Below are positions 12,764 through 21,448 of a stretch of 27,030 nt of DNA, in pieces; within the stretch, counting starts at the first letter, position 1; each line of letters begins with the position of its first letter. This stretch comes from a virus: positions 1-27,030 of the IMG/VR virus record IMGVR_UViG_3300033994_001834; one strand, given 5' to 3'. Under the pieces are notes generated by a model. That model did not search any database and was not told where the DNA came from. It was given only the letters and a program-made list of their open reading frames with translations. A program made the translations under genes and the position numbers.

Positions 12764-13567
12764 TCAGGCTGACGCGAGCCCTCGTGACGCAACGCGTCTC
12801 CTGGCTTCCGCAATGTCGCGAAGCGTCCAGACAAATTTCTTTTGCGGCACAGGAATCCGATCTCGTTTCGCCACGTTCTCCGCTGCCCATAGTGGCCGGA
12901 GGTTCGTGTAGTGGAACGCCACTCGCTGCTGCTCGCCGCACGACAGATCAAACGCATTTAGCGGGATTATGTGGTCAACGTGCCACAGCGACCTGTTGTG
13001 CCACCCCATGCCGGGCATGAACTGCGACTCCAACCAAGCCATCAAGTCTTTCGGCGAACAGCCGACAAGATCAAATGTCCTAGCAACTTTCTTTACACCG
13101 GAGCCGGTAAGCGCGTTGCGAAGCCTGCATCTCATCCTGCCGGAAATTGCGTGCTGCGGGTTCGCGGCCCGCTTCACTCGGCACCGCAACGCAACCGTCT
13201 TGGTGTTTTGCCTGCGGTACGCCTTTCCGTACTCAATTATCCTGTCTCGGTTTTTCTTGTAGTACTCACGGTCATTTGCCCGAAGTCGCTCAAGATTTCT
13301 GGCGCGATACTTTGGTTTCTGCGCGCGTTGGCAGGCAAGCCGCTTCTCGCGTTGCTCAGGCGTCTCGGATGCGAGCCGCTTGCGAGCACGCTCACGCATC
13401 GGAGCCAGCCTCGCCTCTCGCTGCTCTGGCGTTTCGCTGTCGCGTCGCTTCTTCGCAGACTCGTTTTCCCTGGCTCGCATTGCCAGATACTTATCGCGAG
13501 GCATATTCCGGTACGCCTCCCGCCTCTTCGCGAGCCGCTCTTCCTGCGACACGTCGTCAGGTGCCAT
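12764..13567 (-). CDS. HNH endonuclease with charged repeat region
   Basis: From ATG 13567 (GAGGG 7 nt upstream; 11-nt overlap with the previous gene) the product has 267 residues. Residues 1-130 are highly charged and include a repeated SETPEQRE(A/K)RLA unit at about 44-54 and 67-77, likely a long helix. The nuclease end has LWHVDHIIPLNAF (194-206), HYTNLRPLWAAENVAKRDR (219-237), the His-His...Asn...Asn arrangement of HNH/beta-beta-alpha-metal enzymes. It could be a homing or free-standing phage endonuclease, or help packaging. No disrupted neighbour gene is seen, so homing is not shown. Confidence 0.85.
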   Translation of the reverse strand: MAPDDVSQEERLAKRREAYRNMPRDKYLAMRARENESAKKRRDSETPEQREARLAPMRERARKRLASETPEQREKRLACQRAQKPKYRARNLERLRANDREYYKKNRDRIIEYGKAYRRQNTKTVALRCRVKRAANPQHAISGRMRCRLRNALTGSGVKKVARTFDLVGCSPKDLMAWLESQFMPGMGWHNRSLWHVDHIIPLNAFDLSCGEQQRVAFHYTNLRPLWAAENVAKRDRIPVPQKKFVWTLRDIAEARRRVASRGLASA

Positions 13568-14720
13568 CGCACACCCTCGCATACGCCATATGGAGTTCTG
13601 CCAGCCCGCCCTCGGGCGAATAGATGAATCCCTGCATCGCCCGCTCCGAGCCAATGAACCCAGACTCAACGTGCCACGCATCCGGCGGCACAACCGTCGG
13701 GTGAGTCCTGACGATCACTCCATCGATGGTGCTGATCTCTGCCGCTTGGTGGTGTAGATGCCCAACGTGCCATTCGCGGTGTCGGCACTTAGACCACAAC
13801 GAGGCCGCCTCCAATGCCATGATCCCGGCGAGCTTCTTTTTCGCCTTGTCGCCGTGCGTGACGCCGATAAGGTTTCCACCATGCGTCAAGTATTTCCGGC
13901 TTGTGAACTCGCCATTGACGATCACCCGAGAGTCGCTTCGGTATCGCTCAATCAGGATTTTCTGGAGGGCGAAGCTGAGAGCGGAATCGTGATTGCCGGG
14001 GACGATGAGAACGTCCGTCGCGACGGTTTCAGCCGAGTGCTCAATGGCACGAAAGATCGCGGCGGCTGCCGTATCAATCGCCTTTTGGAGTCGAGAATCC
14101 CGGTCTAGGTAGGTGCCTGACGTTGTTGTGCCAGACACGGTATCGAAGTGCATCGTGTCGCCAGCGAGCACGATTGATCGCCTGACGATTCCGAGGTCGT
14201 TGCCGCGTTCGATGAGATTCGCGCTCGCCTTCGCCACGACGGCGCTGGCGATGTTGAGGTCGTAGTCGGCCCCGGTTGTATGCCGCCACGACCGGCTGCC
14301 CATGTGGAGATCGCTCATCACGACCACACTCCACAAGCCGTCGCGCTTCCGCTTGTGGGCCTTGGCCTTCGGCCGCCGAATCTCTTTCTTCGCCGCCGCG
14401 ATCATTGCTTCAACCACCTCATGCGTCGTCGGCCCCGCCTTCGGCCGCAGTCGCACAAAGACCCGGTGCAATTCAATGCTCCCGCCTTCGCCGTCGCCTG
14501 TTTCCCATTTTGTTGCCTCACTCTGCGCGACTTCAAAGCGATTGAGGTCGGCCTCGATGTGAGCGAGCAAATCCTCGACGGTCTTGATCCGTCTACTCGT
14601 CGAGCGGGCTTCCAGCGAATCGCCGTCCTGCCGCTGCGTGACTTGTTCGGCGTCAGCACTGGGCTTCGGTGGCGGGAGCTTCGCGGCCACGCTCTCGGCT
14701 AGCGTCTTCCTTCGAGCCAC
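13557..14720 (-). CDS. Calcineurin-like metallophosphoesterase
   Basis: I place the start at GTG 14720 (AAGGAG 7 nt upstream), giving 387 residues; an earlier GTG at 14753 has no such site. The full metal-site set of the family is present: SDLHMGS (Asp137, His139), LAGDTMHFD (187-192), PGNHDS (242-246), THGDKA (around 289) and GHLHHQ (320-325). The first 125 residues are Lys- and Pro-rich, then acidic, and are not part of the catalytic domain. It hydrolyses phosphodiester or phosphomonoester bonds; natural substrate unknown. Phages encode such enzymes next to DNA-processing genes, here an HNH nuclease. Confidence 0.9.
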   Translation of the reverse strand: MARRKTLAESVAAKLPPPKPSADAEQVTQRQDGDSLEARSTSRRIKTVEDLLAHIEADLNRFEVAQSEATKWETGDGEGGSIELHRVFVRLRPKAGPTTHEVVEAMIAAAKKEIRRPKAKAHKRKRDGLWSVVVMSDLHMGSRSWRHTTGADYDLNIASAVVAKASANLIERGNDLGIVRRSIVLAGDTMHFDTVSGTTTSGTYLDRDSRLQKAIDTAAAAIFRAIEHSAETVATDVLIVPGNHDSALSFALQKILIERYRSDSRVIVNGEFTSRKYLTHGGNLIGVTHGDKAKKKLAGIMALEAASLWSKCRHREWHVGHLHHQAAEISTIDGVIVRTHPTVVPPDAWHVESGFIGSERAMQGFIYSPEGGLAELHMAYARVCDGT

Positions 14721-14956
14721 GAGATGACTCCTTGTAGGCCGCTTGTCTTCCACCCGCGCTCGCGAGCGGCGTCCATGATCGCGCGAGCATAGGCCCGTTT
14801 CTGGTGCACGTCGTGATTGAACGCCTGCCGCACTCGCTCAAGCTCAGCCTGGGCGTCCGGTTGGAGTCGCTCGAACCACGTCAGGAACCCGGGGCTGCGG
14901 TTCTTTGTCCGCGCGAGCACGTCATCCAGCAGGCTCGGAGCCTTCGCCTTCGCCAT
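14699..14956 (-). CDS. Small phage protein (85 aa), possible DNA-binding
   Basis: The 85-residue product reads SPGFLTWFERLQPDAQAELERVRQAFN, then QKRAYARAIMDAARERGWKTSGLQGVISWLEGRR. The end resembles the recognition part of small helical phage proteins ('I...A.erGw..sg.qGV..Wl'). It overlaps the metallophosphoesterase start by 22 nt. Function unknown; a helix-turn-helix is possible but not clear. Confidence 0.6.
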   Translation of the reverse strand: MAKAKAPSLLDDVLARTKNRSPGFLTWFERLQPDAQAELERVRQAFNHDVHQKRAYARAIMDAARERGWKTSGLQGVISWLEGRR

Positions 14957-14962
14957 GCGTCG

Positions 14963-15244
14963 TCACTCCTTTGGCGTCAGTGTGTAGAGCATCGCCAGCA
15001 CACGCCGCTGCACGCGGGCCGCCTCGGTTACGGCCTCCTCTGAGATGTTCGGGCCGAGAGCCGCGTGGAGCAGTTCATGCAGGATCGTCTCGACTCGCGA
15101 CCAACCGCGTTGTTTGTCGTCAACAAGGATGCGGGGGCGGGCGGAGTTGTCGAAGAATGTCCACCCGGCGGCGTCACCCTTAAGCGGCACGAATCGCAGA
15201 AGCCAGCGCTTGCCGTCAATGGTGATGTGGTGATCCTCCGGCAC
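14963..15244 (-). CDS. Small zincin-like protein (HExxH)
   Basis: GTG 15244 is preceded by GGAGG at 6 nt, giving 93 residues; the longer frame reaching 15307 shadows the preceding gene. A strand-rich N-terminus (HITIDGKRWLLRFVPLKG, PRILVDDKQRG) is followed by VETILHELLHAAL, an HExxH zinc site with an extra His-like environment, and then SEEAVTEAARVQRRVLAML. The layout (beta part, 'sreRleTllHElLHA', helix with E) matches compact ImmA/SprT-like minimal metalloproteases seen in phages. It could cleave a repressor or virion protein; not determined. Confidence 0.7.
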   Translation of the reverse strand: MPEDHHITIDGKRWLLRFVPLKGDAAGWTFFDNSARPRILVDDKQRGWSRVETILHELLHAALGPNISEEAVTEAARVQRRVLAMLYTLTPKE

Positions 15245-15635
15245 GGGCCGCCTCCTTCCGTGCGTTGGAAATCGCACGGCGAACCAGCACCCTACCGGCC
15301 ATGTCAACGAACGGCAGCCCCCGCTTCGTCGCCTCCTCGCGCAGCCAGCCCACGATCTCGTCGAGGTGGGCTTCGCACCACTCGACGCCCTCTTGATCCA
15401 TCTTCGCGGCGCGGGCGTTGCAGGAGCAGTTGGGCGTGGCCGTGATGCCGACGAGCGACAAGAGTTTCTTCAACTCGGTGCCGGGGCCGCGTGTCGGGGC
15501 GGGCTGCGGCTTTCGGGCAGGGCTGACGGCCGCCAGCCTTGGGCCGCATTTGCAGCCTATGTGTAATTGGCTTACCAATATAACCTGTTGGCATTTGGCG
15601 CAGGTCACACTGGCCTCGCGTCTTGTATCAAACAT
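15216..15635 (-). CDS. Cys-rich phage protein with candidate zinc sites
   Basis: From ATG 15635, 8 nt inside the previous gene, the product has 139 residues. An N-terminal zinc-ribbon half (CAKC near residues 12-15, then CKC at 28-30) is followed by a Pro-rich linker. A second module reads LLSLVGITATPNCSCNARAAKMDQEGVEWCEAHLDEIVGWLREEA, in which C-x-C...W-C may form another metal site. The last part, AGRVLVRRAISNARKEA, is a basic helix. I know the second module only as a recurring feature of uncharacterised phage genes. Function unknown. Confidence 0.65.
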   Translation of the reverse strand: MFDTRREASVTCAKCQQVILVSQLHIGCKCGPRLAAVSPARKPQPAPTRGPGTELKKLLSLVGITATPNCSCNARAAKMDQEGVEWCEAHLDEIVGWLREEATKRGLPFVDMAGRVLVRRAISNARKEAARAGGSPHHH

Positions 15636-16455
15636 GGTTAAACGAGAGTGACCAAGTGAGCGTAAGCCCGAAATTAGGCGACGGCCATCCGCTGTTTTCC
15701 TCCGTCGCAGTCCATGACCCATTCGACAGCCTGCAAACACCACCAACGGTTTGGCCCTGGACGGGGTTTTCGGCACTCGTAGCTGCTGTATAGCCACCAG
15801 AGTCTTGGCCTAAAGTGCACAGGTATTGGGTGTTATGTCCAACATACGTGTGCCAGCCACTCCCAGTGCAAACGAGCCACACGGCAAAAAAGTACCCATT
15901 GGCGTTCGCGGCCTCTATGTTCCAAGTTGGATCAGCAAACTGAAGCCTACGCACCAAGTTTCCAGAGAATGATTGCGTCGTGCCGCTACAGCTCGCGCCC
16001 TCAGAAAACGTGGCAGTCACAGAGGCGAAAACAGAAACGCCCGCAAGGCACGAGCATGGAGCCGGTGGCGCGCACGTCGTCGCCCCGCAAGTCGTCCCGC
16101 ACCCCTTGAACACGCCTCCGAGCTGCTGGCACACAACGTCGGCCTTAATCGAACACGACGTACCCTGGCAGCACGCGCCGTTGCAGCAAGTGTCCGGCTG
16201 GCAGGTGGCGTGATTGCACTTCGGCACGCCGCCATCATTTATGCACCGTCTTTTTTTCGTGTCGTTCGTGCAAACGTAAATCTGCGAACCTTCCGGCACG
16301 GCGCAACACGGGCAGCAGCAGCAGTCCCTAGCGCCTACGTCGCCATCCCTAATGAGGCCAAACGACGGTTCATCCGGCGCGCCAGGCACGAAGGGTGGAG
16401 TCTCCCTAGGTGCAAACAGGAATTTTTTTGTGACAGAGTTGTAAAAAAACGCCAT
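15628..16455 (-). CDS. Cys-rich distal tail or surface protein
   Basis: ATG 16455 shares one base with the previous stop (TGATG). The 275 residues have an N-terminal adaptor part, then a very Cys-rich stretch (about residues 45-135: DCCCCPCC, CCNGACCQGTSC, VVCQQLGGVFKGCGTTC). The last ~130 residues are aromatic, Ser/Thr/Gly-rich and beta-like (FSGNLVRRLQFADPTW...). The unit 'GACC..gSC......C...GG.f.G.gt.C' recalls repeats in secreted planctomycete proteins. Position after the tape measure suggests a tail-tip or receptor-binding protein. This reading is inference. Confidence 0.6.
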   Translation of the reverse strand: MAFFYNSVTKKFLFAPRETPPFVPGAPDEPSFGLIRDGDVGARDCCCCPCCAVPEGSQIYVCTNDTKKRRCINDGGVPKCNHATCQPDTCCNGACCQGTSCSIKADVVCQQLGGVFKGCGTTCGATTCAPPAPCSCLAGVSVFASVTATFSEGASCSGTTQSFSGNLVRRLQFADPTWNIEAANANGYFFAVWLVCTGSGWHTYVGHNTQYLCTLGQDSGGYTAATSAENPVQGQTVGGVCRLSNGSWTATEENSGWPSPNFGLTLTWSLSFNHV

Positions 16456-17300
16456 CAACTCACCGAGCAGTTTGCGACGGGAATCACAACGTCAACGTAT
16501 CCGGTTCCAACGTCAATCGGGACAGTGTTGCCCTGCAATCCGAATGCTGGTGCCCAAATCTTGCACGTCTTGCACTTAAGGATCGGGCCGCTGCCATTGT
16601 CCTCAAACCGGATGCTCGTGATGACAGTCATGGGCTTTACCTCGACCCATTTCATGCACGGGTCGCCGCTTTCACGGGAAAGCAGCAGCCGAAAAACTTC
16701 CGTGTTTTCTGTGACCGCTTCTGAAGCGCTTGCGATAGACTCCTTGTCCTTGCCGGTTCCGCAGGATTGTTCTTCGTTAGCCAACTGCCACGCGCCGCCG
16801 GTTTTTGCCACGATGCAGTTGCGCGATCCAGCGGCGTTAGGGATGGCGTACAGCGAGTTGTTGACGCTGGCCGTGCTGCCGTCCGCAAACTGAACCGCCT
16901 TCGTTGCCCCCTTGCTCCACGCACCGGTGAAGCTGCCCTTGCGGATGTCCTCCGCGCCGTCCTCCATATTGACGAAGTACCACGCGGTGCCTTCCTTTGC
17001 GATGGCACACACCTGCGGCTGCGCCGTGTTGAAAGGGGCCACGTCGTAAAGTTGGTTGAACGCCACAACCGTGTTGGGCGTCGCCGTCTGGTTCTTAAAA
17101 GTGAGCACTTGCGAGGTGCCGGTGCCCCACGCGGCAGTGAAGGTCGCCATGCGAAACGGCTTCACCTGAGACTGCGACTGCACCGCCTCGAACGACATTG
17201 GCCGCCCGCCGGTCGGCGTGAGTTCCACCTGACGCACAACGCTCGCAATCCGCTCGGCGGATTCGCGCGTGAACTGTACGCGGTCGCGTGGCGTCGTCAT
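16455..17300 (-). CDS. Distal tail/structural protein with internal duplication
   Basis: ATG 17300 overlaps the previous stop as ATGA; a longer frame to 17849 is a shadow. The 281-residue protein contains two copies of a ~55-residue unit: residues 52-111 (ATFTAAWGTGTSQVLTFKN...GTAWYFVN) and 123-175 (GSFTGAWSKGATKAVQFAD...GGAWQLAN). A C-terminal module has CKTCKIWAPAFG and a beta-rich end. Such small repeated beta units occur in phage tip and fibre-like proteins. No family name can be given; coding status is firm from coupling and length. Confidence 0.65.
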   Translation of the reverse strand: MTTPRDRVQFTRESAERIASVVRQVELTPTGGRPMSFEAVQSQSQVKPFRMATFTAAWGTGTSQVLTFKNQTATPNTVVAFNQLYDVAPFNTAQPQVCAIAKEGTAWYFVNMEDGAEDIRKGSFTGAWSKGATKAVQFADGSTASVNNSLYAIPNAAGSRNCIVAKTGGAWQLANEEQSCGTGKDKESIASASEAVTENTEVFRLLLSRESGDPCMKWVEVKPMTVITSIRFEDNGSGPILKCKTCKIWAPAFGLQGNTVPIDVGTGYVDVVIPVANCSVS

Positions 17301-18166
17301 GGCGAGGCTCCGAAGAGCCCGCCGAAGTTCGCCTCTGGGCAAACGCGGCGGTCGAGGATCGACGGCGCGCCGCTGGCCAGCCCGCCGCTGCCGTTGAGTG
17401 CTACGGGATTCGGAGATGGCACCCACTCGGAATTCTGAAAATCGAACACCATCGCTCTGCGCTTTTGCCCGCCGTCGATGAAGTTGAAGCCAATGTCTGG
17501 CAGTTGCAAGTTGTGGCCGCTCTCGCGGTAAAGCAGCGTGGCAGTCGCCTCGTAATACACGATGGTGCCTCCCGACTGCTCCTCGAAAGCAAGGTTCGCC
17601 GTAATGCCGTTTACGCGCAGCGTGTGCTGCGGACAACCTAAATAAGAGTCGCTGTTGACGCAGTTGTTCGCAGCAAACCACGCGGACGGCCAGGACGAGA
17701 AATTTTTCTTCACCGTCGCTCGCACGATTGATTCCGTAGTCGTTAGGCCGGGGAAGTAATCGTTCGCAGAGTTCGTCATCGGCTTCGTCGTGCCGCTGTC
17801 GTAATAGAAGAGCGCGGGATACTCGCCCTGCGTAGCCTCGGCGCTCCACTCCGCTGGCCGAGCTGACGGGGCCTGCAACTCCGCTGCCCGCATTGGCCCA
17901 TACTCAGCCGTCACCTCGACGTGATAGGGGCTGCCGTCGAAGCCTTCTCGTATCGAATACTTCCGCAGCACAAACCACGCGCGCAGCGGGTGAGCGGTTC
18001 CCCATGTGCCGACGCCTGTAGCGGCTACGATCTCGTCCTCTGTGACCGGCGTTCCCGTCAGCGTGTCGTCGGAGAGTACGCAAATCCACCTCCGCTTGAG
18101 TACGGAAGGCTTGCCGATCTCGGCGTCGAACGTGCGGCCCAGTTCCTTAGTTGAAACAACTGGCAT
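17297..18166 (-). CDS. Distal tail protein, unknown family
   Basis: The 289-residue product starts at ATG 18166, four bases after the tape measure stop. It is beta-rich with few helices: FVLRKYSIREGFDGSPYHVEVTAEYG, VRATVKKNFSSWPSAWFAANNCVNSD, ITANLAFEEQSGGTIVYYEATATLLYRESG, and a segment LPDIGFNFIDGGQKRRAMVFDF. The position immediately after the tape measure is where siphophages keep distal-tail (Dit) and tail-associated genes, so a baseplate role is likely. I recognise no conserved motif that would name it. Confidence 0.65.
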   Translation of the reverse strand: MPVVSTKELGRTFDAEIGKPSVLKRRWICVLSDDTLTGTPVTEDEIVAATGVGTWGTAHPLRAWFVLRKYSIREGFDGSPYHVEVTAEYGPMRAAELQAPSARPAEWSAEATQGEYPALFYYDSGTTKPMTNSANDYFPGLTTTESIVRATVKKNFSSWPSAWFAANNCVNSDSYLGCPQHTLRVNGITANLAFEEQSGGTIVYYEATATLLYRESGHNLQLPDIGFNFIDGGQKRRAMVFDFQNSEWVPSPNPVALNGSGGLASGAPSILDRRVCPEANFGGLFGASP

Positions 18167-18169
18167 GAA

Positions 18170-21100
18170 TCACCCTAAGCGTGCTGCGCCGACTATTGCC
18201 ACCGGCGCGTTGTTTTCTGAGAGATACTGAGCGGACGCACCGAGCACCGCCTGCGAAATGGTTTGCAGCGCCCGCGTCTGCAATCGGGCCTCGATCAATG
18301 CGGGGTCTTGGGCCTGGGCGGCAACGTCCTGCACCAACGCCTGCCCTTCGGCGGTGCGAATATCAGCGACGTTCGCCGTGGCGTTCGTCGGCCGTGTCAG
18401 CGCCTCCATCCGGCGGGCCTGCTCCTCCGCGACGCGGGCACTCTGAGCGAGGGCGGCGTTCGCACCGGCGTAAGCGTTTTGGAAGCCCGAGAGGAAGGCG
18501 TCGTTCTGGCGGGCGATGAGGCTCTGAAATTGCTGGGCAGCGGAGTCACCGCGGGCGAGCTGCTGGATCTGCCGCTCGTTATTGGCGTTGCGCCCCTGGG
18601 CGATCGCGTCTTCGGAACGCTTGGCTTTTTCGAGTGCATTAATTCGCGTCGTTGCGGCACGCCTCTCGCGGAGATTGCTGGTGGCGTCGCGGGCGGCCTT
18701 CTCCGAAGCGATCTTCGCCTCAATAGCCTGGACGTTGACCTTCGCCTGCTTCTCCCGCTCTTCGCGTTGCTTGATGGCTTCCAGCTCGGCCTTCTGCCGC
18801 TCGTCCAACTGGGAGCGCAGGAAACCTTCGACACGCTCTGCGGCAGCCAGCCGCTCTTGGAAAAGCCCCTGCTGCCGCTCCACCTCACGCTGGTACGTTT
18901 CGGCGGTGAGGATGCCGTCCTTCGCCTGCTGCTGGGCGCGTTCCACGCCAACCCGCAGGGCGTCAAAGGCGAGTGCGCCGACATTGCCGAATTCCTGGGC
19001 TCGGCCGATGAGCCCCTGAATGTCTTTGTTCGTCTGCTCGAAAGCCTTTGCGTAGCCGTCGCCGAAACCCTGCTCGGCTTCGTCTGCGGCCTGCGCGGCG
19101 ATCCGCTGCTGTTCTTCGAGCTTTGCTCTGTATTGGTCGATCTGGGCAAGCCTTGCCGACGCGGCGAGAGCGTCCTCGTTTCGACGCTCAACCGTGGCCA
19201 GATTGATCTCTTCCTCCAACCGCAACTGCTCGGCGGTGAGGTCGATGATCTGCTGCTCTTCCCTCGTCCGCTGCTCGGTCGCCGCGAGCATCGCATCCAC
19301 GCGAGCCTTCGTCTCTTGTTCCGCTTGGGCGCTGCCGTCCGCAATCCGCTGCTGCTCCGCTGCGATTTGCTGGAGTTGCAGGATTCGGGCCTCGCCCTCT
19401 TGGGCGCGTGCGCTTGACGGAGCGGCGGATTCGATTTCCTGTCGCACGCGGTTGATTTCTCGCTCAACAGCGAGCACGGTCTCCGCCGCCTGCGCCCGCG
19501 CGTTGTCGCCGCCGAAGGTCTGGATGATCCGCTGCTGCTTGATGAGTTCGTCAGCCGTCGCACGGTCAGCCTGCAGTTTGCGATCCACCTCTTCAGCCGC
19601 CCGGCGGGCGAGTTCGATCTGCTGGCGATACGCCTCGTTGGCCCGCTCGATCCCGCGGGCAAACGCGCCCTCGTCAATGATCTTGGAGGCGAACTGATTG
19701 CGAAGGCTCTCGGCCGTGCGCTCGTACTCTGCGAAGGCTCGCGAACCGGCCACGCCAAACTTCTCCGATTCGAGCGACGCCCGGGAGAGTTGGTCGTTCA
19801 CACCGCTCATCGCCCGCTCAAAGTCTTTGGCAAACCCGCCGTTGAGCGGCCTCTCGGCCTGGACGCGGACCTTACCGACTTGCTGCTCCGCCTGCTCGGC
19901 CTTGCCGAATACGAAGTCAAGACCGGCGTTGAGCCCCTCGAACGCCAGCCCGACCAGCTTCAGCGTGTCGGCGAACGAGTCAATGAGCGGCGATAGCACG
20001 CGGCCGAACAGTTCCGCGATCCGCCCGCCGAATCCGATGAACTCCGACAACGCCCCGGCACCGCTGCTCACGGAGTCGATGAACGGCCGCAGCGTGTTGA
20101 GTGTCAGCCCCAAGATCGCCGTCTGCACGTCGTCAAAGGCCGTGCCGAGTTGCGCGAGGAGATCGCGGTCAACGTCGGTCAGAGTAGCGTTGAACCGATC
20201 CAGAGCGCTCTCTGCCTCGGTGAACGCGCTGAACCCTCGCCGCAGCGTCTCGCCGCTCTTACCCAGCAAATCCACTTGCAAGGCCGACCGGCGGGCGGGA
20301 TCTTCGATCTTTGACAGGGCTTCGGCCGTCTGCTCCGCGAGTTGTACCGGGGTGCTGTTGGCCAAGGCTTCTTGCGAGATACCCAGTTCGCGGAACGCCG
20401 CAGCGGCCTCGCCGGATCCCGACCGGGCCTTGTCAATCGTGACGGCGAACTTCTGGACGCCGCTCGCCAGAGCATCGACTGACGTGCCCGTGCGGCGCGC
20501 CGCTTCGTCTAGCACCTGAATCGTTTGGAAGTCAGTGCCCGCCTGCTCCGCCGCGAAGCCCAATGCTTCGACGCGACCTTCAAGGTTTGCGACTCCCGCC
20601 ACGATCGCGGACGCTGCGGCACCGAAGCCAGCGATAGCCGCCACACCAATCCCCACCGGGTTGGCCAGCGCACCGAACGAATTACCGAGCGTGCTAACGG
20701 ATCGCGTCAGGCCGCCTGCCGTCAATTTCTCAAAGCCCTGCACGGCACTAGACAACCCAGACACTCGTGCGGCGACGCCGCCGAGGTTCCCAGGGAGCAG
20801 ACTCAGGAGCCCGCTCAATTCAGAGAGTTGCAGATTGGCCTGCCCGCTGGTCGTCACAAGCGATGCCTGCGAGTCGCTGGCCGCCTCGTTGGCCTCCGAC
20901 AACTGCGTGAGAGACGCCGCGGCCCGCTCGATGTCGATCGACCCGTCGCGAGCATTCTGCGCGAGGATTCCGATGAACCTCGCGGCGTCCTCCGACGATG
21001 ACAAGTCCACGCCCGCGAGCGAGGCCAGGGCTCTCTCGAACGTCGGGGCGTCGATGGAACCGGCCCGCAACTCCTCGACCAGCTTGGTGATCTTGCCAGC

Positions 21101-21448
21101 GGCGTCCTGCTGCTCCGTGGCGTACTGTGCGGTCGTGCGGATGCCACGCTCAAAGACATCGGCGGCCTGCTCCGCCTCCTCTTTCAGTTGGGCAAACGCC
21201 GCCGCGAACTCCTGCGGACCTATAATGTCGTCTTGCAGTTGCTTGGCCAGATTGCCAAAGCGTTCCGCAAACTGCTCCTGCGCCCGGGCTGCGGCAGACG
21301 AGGCCGCCGTGAACGGGGCGAAGACGGCCGTGGCCCGCTCCGCCTGCGCACCGATCCTCTGCAGCGCCTTGTCAACGGGATCAAGCGACTTCGCGAGCGA
21401 TGAGGCATCGCCCGTCACCTTCAACGCGAGTCCGAGAATCGTTGACAC
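18170..21448 (-). CDS. Tail tape measure protein
   Basis: At 1092 residues this is by far the longest gene and follows the tail chaperone pair, the standard position. The N-terminus starts LGLALKVTGDASSL, as many tape measures do. A first helical part ends in a hydrophobic Gly/Ala-rich segment (about residues 250-290: LANPVGIGVAAIAGFGAAASAIVAGVANLEG). The rest is heavily charged Gln/Glu/Ala-rich coiled coil (EQQRIAAQAADEAEQG, KQREEREKQAKVN). It sets tail length and is expelled during DNA entry. GTG 21448 overlaps the previous stop TAG by one base. No lysozyme or peptidase domain was seen. Confidence 0.9.
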   Translation of the reverse strand: MSTILGLALKVTGDASSLAKSLDPVDKALQRIGAQAERATAVFAPFTAASSAAARAQEQFAERFGNLAKQLQDDIIGPQEFAAAFAQLKEEAEQAADVFERGIRTTAQYATEQQDAAGKITKLVEELRAGSIDAPTFERALASLAGVDLSSSEDAARFIGILAQNARDGSIDIERAAASLTQLSEANEAASDSQASLVTTSGQANLQLSELSGLLSLLPGNLGGVAARVSGLSSAVQGFEKLTAGGLTRSVSTLGNSFGALANPVGIGVAAIAGFGAAASAIVAGVANLEGRVEALGFAAEQAGTDFQTIQVLDEAARRTGTSVDALASGVQKFAVTIDKARSGSGEAAAAFRELGISQEALANSTPVQLAEQTAEALSKIEDPARRSALQVDLLGKSGETLRRGFSAFTEAESALDRFNATLTDVDRDLLAQLGTAFDDVQTAILGLTLNTLRPFIDSVSSGAGALSEFIGFGGRIAELFGRVLSPLIDSFADTLKLVGLAFEGLNAGLDFVFGKAEQAEQQVGKVRVQAERPLNGGFAKDFERAMSGVNDQLSRASLESEKFGVAGSRAFAEYERTAESLRNQFASKIIDEGAFARGIERANEAYRQQIELARRAAEEVDRKLQADRATADELIKQQRIIQTFGGDNARAQAAETVLAVEREINRVRQEIESAAPSSARAQEGEARILQLQQIAAEQQRIADGSAQAEQETKARVDAMLAATEQRTREEQQIIDLTAEQLRLEEEINLATVERRNEDALAASARLAQIDQYRAKLEEQQRIAAQAADEAEQGFGDGYAKAFEQTNKDIQGLIGRAQEFGNVGALAFDALRVGVERAQQQAKDGILTAETYQREVERQQGLFQERLAAAERVEGFLRSQLDERQKAELEAIKQREEREKQAKVNVQAIEAKIASEKAARDATSNLRERRAATTRINALEKAKRSEDAIAQGRNANNERQIQQLARGDSAAQQFQSLIARQNDAFLSGFQNAYAGANAALAQSARVAEEQARRMEALTRPTNATANVADIRTAEGQALVQDVAAQAQDPALIEARLQTRALQTISQAVLGASAQYLSENNAPVAIVGAARLG

